DNA from: Streptomyces sp. TLI_053
GTDB taxonomy: Bacteria > Actinomycetota > Actinomycetes > Streptomycetales > Streptomycetaceae
DNA length: 64,000 nucleotides
NCBI RefSeq assembly: GCF_900105395.1
Contig: NZ_LT629775.1
Span: 5,602,001 to 5,666,000, forward strand
Direction: 5' to 3'
Both the position numbers and the translations under genes were made by a program. This document shows, in pieces, positions 60,443 through 64,000 of the stretch (the first letter of the stretch is position 1; each line of letters opens with the position of its first letter). A model generated the notes under the pieces. The model had not been told where the DNA came from. It was given only the letters and a program-made list of their open reading frames with translations, and searched no databases.

Positions 60443-61279
60443 ATGGGTATCCGCAAGTACAAGCCGACTACGCCGGGCCGTCGTGGCTCGAGCGTGGCCG
60501 ACTTCGTCGAAATCACGCGGTCCACGCCGGAGAAGTCGCTGGTTCGCCCCCTGCACAGCAAGGGCGGCCGTAACAACGCCGGTCGGATCACCGTTCGCCA
60601 CCAGGGTGGCGGGCACAAGCGCGCCTACCGCGTGATCGACTTCCGTCGTCACGACAAGGACGGCGTGCCGGCCAAGGTCGCGCACATCGAGTACGACCCC
60701 AACCGCACCGCGCGCATCGCGCTCCTGCACTACGCGGACGGCGAGAAGCGCTACATCATCGCGCCGCGCGGCATCACGCAGGGCGACCGGATCGAGAACG
60801 GCGCTGGCGCCGACATCAAGCCGGGCAACAACCTGCCGCTGCGCAACATCCCGGTCGGTACCACCATCCACGCGGTGGAGCTGCGTCCCGGTGGCGGTGC
60901 CAAGCTGGCCCGCTCCGCCGGCTCCGGCATCCAGCTGCTGGCGCGTGAGGGCAAGATGGCGCACCTGCGCATGCCCTCCGGTGAGATCCGCCTGGTGGAC
61001 GCGCGCTGCCGCGCGACCGTCGGCGAGGTCGGCAACGCCGAGCAGTCGAACATCAACTGGGGCAAGGCCGGCCGTATGCGCTGGAAGGGCGTTCGCCCGA
61101 CCGTGCGTGGTGTGGCCATGAACCCGATCGACCACCCGCACGGTGGTGGTGAGGGTAAGACCTCCGGTGGTCGCCACCCGGTCTCGCCGTGGGGCCAGAA
61201 GGAGGGTCGTACCCGTCGCCCGAAGAAGGCGTCGGACGCTCTCATCGTGCGCCGCCGCAAGACCAACAAGAAGCGCTAG
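60443..61279 (+). CDS. rplB: 50S ribosomal protein L2
   Basis: L2 is needed for subunit joining and peptidyl transfer. The product has 278 residues from ATG 60443, with AAGACGAGGACGAAA upstream. It begins MGIRKYKPTTPGRRGSSVADF. The C-terminal signature reads MNPIDHPHGGGEGKTSGGRHP (the essential histidine region, ~223–243), followed by the basic tail RRKTNKKR. Confidence 0.97.
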   Translation: MGIRKYKPTTPGRRGSSVADFVEITRSTPEKSLVRPLHSKGGRNNAGRITVRHQGGGHKRAYRVIDFRRHDKDGVPAKVAHIEYDPNRTARIALLHYADGEKRYIIAPRGITQGDRIENGAGADIKPGNNLPLRNIPVGTTIHAVELRPGGGAKLARSAGSGIQLLAREGKMAHLRMPSGEIRLVDARCRATVGEVGNAEQSNINWGKAGRMRWKGVRPTVRGVAMNPIDHPHGGGEGKTSGGRHPVSPWGQKEGRTRRPKKASDALIVRRRKTNKKR

Positions 61280-61290
61280 GAGCAGGTCAG

Positions 61291-61572
61291 ATGCCGCGCA
61301 GTCTCAAGAAGGGCCCCTTCATCGACGGCCACCTTCTCAAGAAGGTGGACGCGCAGAACGAGGCGGGTACCCAGAACGTCATCAAGACCTGGTCCCGTCG
61401 CTCCGTGATCTTCCCGGCCATGCTCGGCCACACGATCGCGGTTCACGATGGTCGCAAGCACGTCCCGGTGTTCGTCACCGAGTCGATGGTCGGCCACAAG
61501 CTGGGCGAGTTCGCTCCGACCCGCACCTTCCGCGGCCACGTCAAGGACGACCGCAAGTCGAAGCGTCGCTAG
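61291..61572 (+). CDS. rpsS: 30S ribosomal protein S19
   Basis: S19 is a head protein contacting the A-site finger. ATG 61291, with GGAGCAGGTC upstream, gives 93 residues; the frame is open further up inside rplB only as a shadow. It starts MPRSLKKGPFIDGHLLKKVD and has the signature GHKLGEFAPTRTFRGHVKDD (~68–87). Confidence 0.96.
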   Translation: MPRSLKKGPFIDGHLLKKVDAQNEAGTQNVIKTWSRRSVIFPAMLGHTIAVHDGRKHVPVFVTESMVGHKLGEFAPTRTFRGHVKDDRKSKRR

Positions 61573-61629
61573 TCGCCTGAGCTTCACCGCCAGACCGACT
61601 CAATGACTTACTCCATTAAGGGGACAACC

Positions 61630-61977
61630 ATGGAAGCCAGGGCCCAGGCGCGGTACATCCGCGTCACGCCCATGAAGGCCCGCCGCGTGGTGGACCTCAT
61701 CCGTGGCCTGCCGGCCACGGAGGCCCAGGCCGTCCTGCGTTTCGCTCCGCAGGCCGCCACCGTGCCGGTGGGCAAGGTGCTCGACAGCGCCATTGCCAAC
61801 GCCGCGCACAACTACAACCACTCCAACGTGGACGACCTCGTCATCAGCGAGGCGTACGTTGACGAGGGTCCGACCCTGAAGCGGTTCCGTCCGCGTGCCC
61901 AGGGCCGCGCCTACCGGATCCGCAAGCGGACCAGCCACATCACCGTGGTCGTCAGCAGCAAGGAAGGGACCCGGTAA
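61630..61977 (+). CDS. rplV: 50S ribosomal protein L22
   Basis: L22 reaches from the surface to the exit tunnel with a long hairpin. I use ATG 61630 (115 residues, opening MEARAQARYIRVTPMKARRV), which has AAGGGGA upstream and matches the family length; ATG 61603 would add nine residues. The tunnel hairpin is in RFRPRAQGRAYRIRKRTSHI (~86–105). The stop TAA shares its last base with the rpsC ATG. Confidence 0.94.
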   Translation: MEARAQARYIRVTPMKARRVVDLIRGLPATEAQAVLRFAPQAATVPVGKVLDSAIANAAHNYNHSNVDDLVISEAYVDEGPTLKRFRPRAQGRAYRIRKRTSHITVVVSSKEGTR

Positions 61978-62801
61978 TGGGCCAGAAGGTTAACCCGCAC
62001 GGGTTCCGCCTCGGCATCAGCACGGACTTCAAGTCCCGCTGGTACGCCGACAAGCTGTACAAGGACTACGTCAAGGAAGACGTTGCCATTCGTCGCATGA
62101 TGACGAAGGGCATGGAGCGCGCCGGCATCTCCAAGGTCGAGATCGAGCGCACCCGCGACCGCGTCCGCGTCGACATCCACACCGCCCGCCCCGGCATCGT
62201 CATCGGTCGCCGTGGCACCGAGGCCGACCGCATCCGCGGCGACCTCGAGAAGCTGACCGGCAAGCAGGTCCAGCTGAACATCCTCGAGGTCAAGAACCCC
62301 GAGCTGGACGCCCAGCTCGTGGCTCAGGGCGTCGCGGAGCAGCTGTCCTCCCGCGTCTCCTTCCGTCGTGCCATGCGCAAGTCGATGCAGGGCACCATGA
62401 AGTCCGGCGCCAAGGGCATCAAGGTCCAGTGCTCCGGTCGTCTCGGCGGCGCCGAGATGAGCCGTTCGGAGTTCTACCGCGAGGGTCGTGTGCCGCTGCA
62501 CACCCTTCGTGCGAACGTCGACTACGGCTTCTTCGAGGCCAAGACCACCTTCGGCCGCATCGGCGTGAAGGTCTGGATCTACAAGGGCGACGTCAAGAAC
62601 ATCGCCGAGGTCCGCGCTGAGAACGCCGCTGCCCGCTCGGGCAACCGCCCGGCCCGTCCCGAGGGTGGTCGTCCCGCCCGCGGTGGCGAGCGCCGTGGTG
62701 GCGAGCGTGGTGGCCGCGGCCGTCGCCCCGCCGCTTCCGAGGCCCCCGCGGCCCCGGTCGCCGAGGCTCCGGCTGCCGAGAACACCGGAACGGAGGCCTG
62801 A
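61977..62801 (+). CDS. rpsC: 30S ribosomal protein S3 with an extended C-terminus
   Basis: S3 lines the mRNA entry tunnel and has helicase-like activity there. The product has 274 residues from ATG 61977. The N-terminal part MGQKVNPHGFRLGISTDFKS and the KH domain GIVIGRRGTEADRIRGDLEK (~62–81) are standard. E. coli S3 has ~233 residues; the extra ~55 here are an Arg/Gly-rich tail (~217–246, RGGERRGGERGGRGRR) followed by an Ala/Pro/Glu end, probably disordered and RNA-binding. Confidence 0.96.
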   Translation: MGQKVNPHGFRLGISTDFKSRWYADKLYKDYVKEDVAIRRMMTKGMERAGISKVEIERTRDRVRVDIHTARPGIVIGRRGTEADRIRGDLEKLTGKQVQLNILEVKNPELDAQLVAQGVAEQLSSRVSFRRAMRKSMQGTMKSGAKGIKVQCSGRLGGAEMSRSEFYREGRVPLHTLRANVDYGFFEAKTTFGRIGVKVWIYKGDVKNIAEVRAENAAARSGNRPARPEGGRPARGGERRGGERGGRGRRPAASEAPAAPVAEAPAAENTGTEA

Positions 62802-62806
62802 CCGTC

Positions 62807-63226
62807 ATGCTGATCCCCCGTCGGGTCAAGCACCGCAAGCAGCACCACCCGAAGCGCCGCGGCGCTTCGAAGGGTGGCACCGAGCTCGCGTTCGGCGAGT
62901 ACGGCATCCAGGCCGTCACCCCGGCCTACGTGACGAACCGGCAGATCGAGTCCGCTCGTATCGCCGTCACCCGTCACATCAAGCGTGGCGGCAAGGTCTG
63001 GATCAACATCTACCCGGACCGTCCGCTCACCAAGAAGCCGGCCGAGACCCGCATGGGTTCCGGTAAGGGTTCGCCCGAGTGGTGGATCGCGAACGTGCAC
63101 CCGGGTCGGGTCATGTTCGAGCTGTCGTACCCCAACGAGAAGGTGGCTCGTGAGGCGCTGACCCGCGCAGCTCACAAGCTCCCGATGAAGTGCCGGATCA
63201 TCCGGCGCGAGGCAGGTGAGAGCTGA
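62807..63226 (+). CDS. rplP: 50S ribosomal protein L16
   Basis: L16 helps place tRNA in the A site and touches the 5S region. The product has 139 residues from ATG 62807. It begins MLIPRRVKHRKQHHPKRRGA and has the signature EYGIQAVTPAYVTNRQIESA and MGSGKGSPEWWIANVHPGRV (~85–104). It overlaps rpmC by one base. Confidence 0.97.
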   Translation: MLIPRRVKHRKQHHPKRRGASKGGTELAFGEYGIQAVTPAYVTNRQIESARIAVTRHIKRGGKVWINIYPDRPLTKKPAETRMGSGKGSPEWWIANVHPGRVMFELSYPNEKVAREALTRAAHKLPMKCRIIRREAGES

Positions 63227-63450
63227 TGTCGGCCGGCACCAAGGCTGCTGACCTCCGCGAGCTGGACAACGAGGGTCTCGTTGCCAAGCTCCGTGAGGCC
63301 AAGGAGGAGCTGTTCAACCTCCGCTTCCAGGCGGCGACCGGGCAGCTCGACAACCACGGACGGCTCAAGCTCGTCCGTAAGGACATCGCGCGGATCTACA
63401 CCCTGATGCGCGAGCGCGAGCTGGGCATCGAGACGGTGGAGAGCGCCTGA
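63226..63450 (+). CDS. rpmC: 50S ribosomal protein L29
   Basis: A small helical-hairpin protein at the tunnel exit, 74 residues from ATG 63226. It contains ADLRELDNEGLVAKLREAKEE (~8–28) and the second helix with RLKLVRKDIARIYTLMRERE, the family pattern. The stop overlaps the rpsQ start by one base. Confidence 0.96.
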   Translation: MSAGTKAADLRELDNEGLVAKLREAKEELFNLRFQAATGQLDNHGRLKLVRKDIARIYTLMRERELGIETVESA

Positions 63451-63722
63451 TGACTGAGAACACCAACGAGACGCGCGGTTTCCGCAAGACCCGTGAGGGT
63501 CTCGTCGTCAGCGACAAGATGGACAAGACCGTCGTCGTCGCCGTCGAGGACCGCGTCAAGCACGCTCTGTACGGCAAGGTCATCCGCCGTACGAACAAGC
63601 TGAAGGCGCACGACGAGGCGAACGCCTGCGGCATCGGCGACCGGGTCCTCCTCGCGGAGACCCGCCCGCTGTCCGCGACGAAGCGCTGGCGCGTCGTCGA
63701 GATCCTCGAGAAGGCCAAGTAA
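63450..63722 (+). CDS. rpsQ: 30S ribosomal protein S17
   Basis: An early-binding 16S protein with an OB fold. The product has 90 residues from ATG 63450. After a short polar head come FRKTREGLVVSDKMDKTVVV (~11–30), HALYGKVIRRTNKLKAHDE and IGDRVLLAETRPLSATKRW. It ends the S10-type run; a 102-bp gap follows before rplN. Confidence 0.96.
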   Translation: MTENTNETRGFRKTREGLVVSDKMDKTVVVAVEDRVKHALYGKVIRRTNKLKAHDEANACGIGDRVLLAETRPLSATKRWRVVEILEKAK

Positions 63723-63824
63723 CGAAGTTGATGCGGTACGGCCGTATGTGCACCAGGTCCCTCGTGGACGCCGGTGTGAGCAGCGGCCGGCCCGTCAGCT
63801 CTCGTTGACGATCAGGAGAAAGCT

Positions 63825-64000
63825 GTGATCCAGCAGGAGTCGCGACTGCGAGTCGCCGACAACACGGGCGCGAAGGAAATCCTTTGCATCCGCGTTCTCG
63901 GTGGTTCCGGTCGCCGCTACGCCGGCATCGGGGACGTCATCGTCGCGACCGTCAAGGACGCGATCCCCGGCGGTTCGGTCAAGAAGGGTGACGTCGTCAA
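63825..64000 (+). CDS. rplN: 50S ribosomal protein L14, N-terminal part
   Basis: The first 58 codons of L14, an intersubunit-bridge protein, run from GTG 63825 with AGGAGAAAGCT upstream, cut by the window end. The translation IQQESRLRVADNTGAKEILC then IRVLGGSGRRYAGIGDVIVA and PGGSVKKGDVV is the canonical L14 start. It opens the spc-type group (L14, L24, L5 …) expected beyond the window. Confidence 0.96.
   Translation, partial: MIQQESRLRVADNTGAKEILCIRVLGGSGRRYAGIGDVIVATVKDAIPGGSVKKGDVV

Overview
The window is high-GC actinobacterial DNA, most likely from Streptomycetaceae (Streptomyces or Kitasatospora; I cannot decide between them). The evidence is the gene order tRNA-Trp–secE–nusG–rplK–rplA, two lipoprotein genes between rplA and rplJ, rplJ–rplL–rpoB–rpoC, frequent GTG/TTG starts, long GC-rich terminator hairpins, and protein sequences that read as streptomycete throughout. 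No rRNA, CRISPR array, insertion sequence, attachment site or replication origin is visible.

Layout. (1) 1–15276: start of an aspartate aminotransferase (minus strand), tRNA-Trp, and the secE-nusG / rplKA / lipoproteins / rplJL / rpoBC block, with readable promoters and terminators between the units. (2) 15399–23769: accessory genes. They include a DUF4097-type lipoprotein, a NarL-type two-component pair, a four-helix membrane protein, a DUF2786 protein, an ADP-ribosylglycohydrolase (ARH), a lipoprotein serpin and a zinc-ribbon membrane protein. (3) 23783–35575, nearly all on the minus strand: a second ARH coupled to a cytochrome P450; a tight five-gene operon; a sirtuin; an unknown protein; and an ABC exporter-type pair. 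The five-gene operon joins a MotA/ZorA-like coiled-coil membrane protein, a MotB/ZorB-like protein, a TerY-type vWA protein, a PP2C phosphatase and a kinase. (4) 35867–38442: a DUF1707/DUF4190 protein and a DUF2142 membrane protein. (5) 38550–43282: the str operon rpsL–rpsG–fusA and tuf. (6) 43318–58032: a cell-surface polysaccharide island. It holds large membrane proteins, three GT2 glycosyltransferases, a GtrA-like protein, a complete dTDP-L-rhamnose set (rfbA, B, C, D), a Wzx-like flippase, a DUF2304 partner and two divergent AftA-like GT-C proteins. (7) 58322–64000: the S10/spc ribosomal genes rpsJ to rplN (cut by the window end), behind a U-tract attenuator-like hairpin.

How the parts fit. 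Housekeeping transcription and translation genes form the conserved frame. Two accessory blocks, about 23.6 kb between rpoC and rpsL and 15.2 kb between tuf and rpsJ, break the usual run of ribosomal operons. The second block looks like one pathway: dTDP-rhamnose and polyprenyl-phosphate sugars are made, transferred inside the cell, flipped, and used by outward-facing GT-C enzymes. In the first block the most unusual unit is the five-gene operon at 26169–31140. It couples a vWA–PP2C–kinase signalling triad (TerY-P type) to a membrane pair with the architecture of proton-driven MotAB/ZorAB stators. I regard it as the best candidate for an undescribed system; its function is inferred from architecture only.
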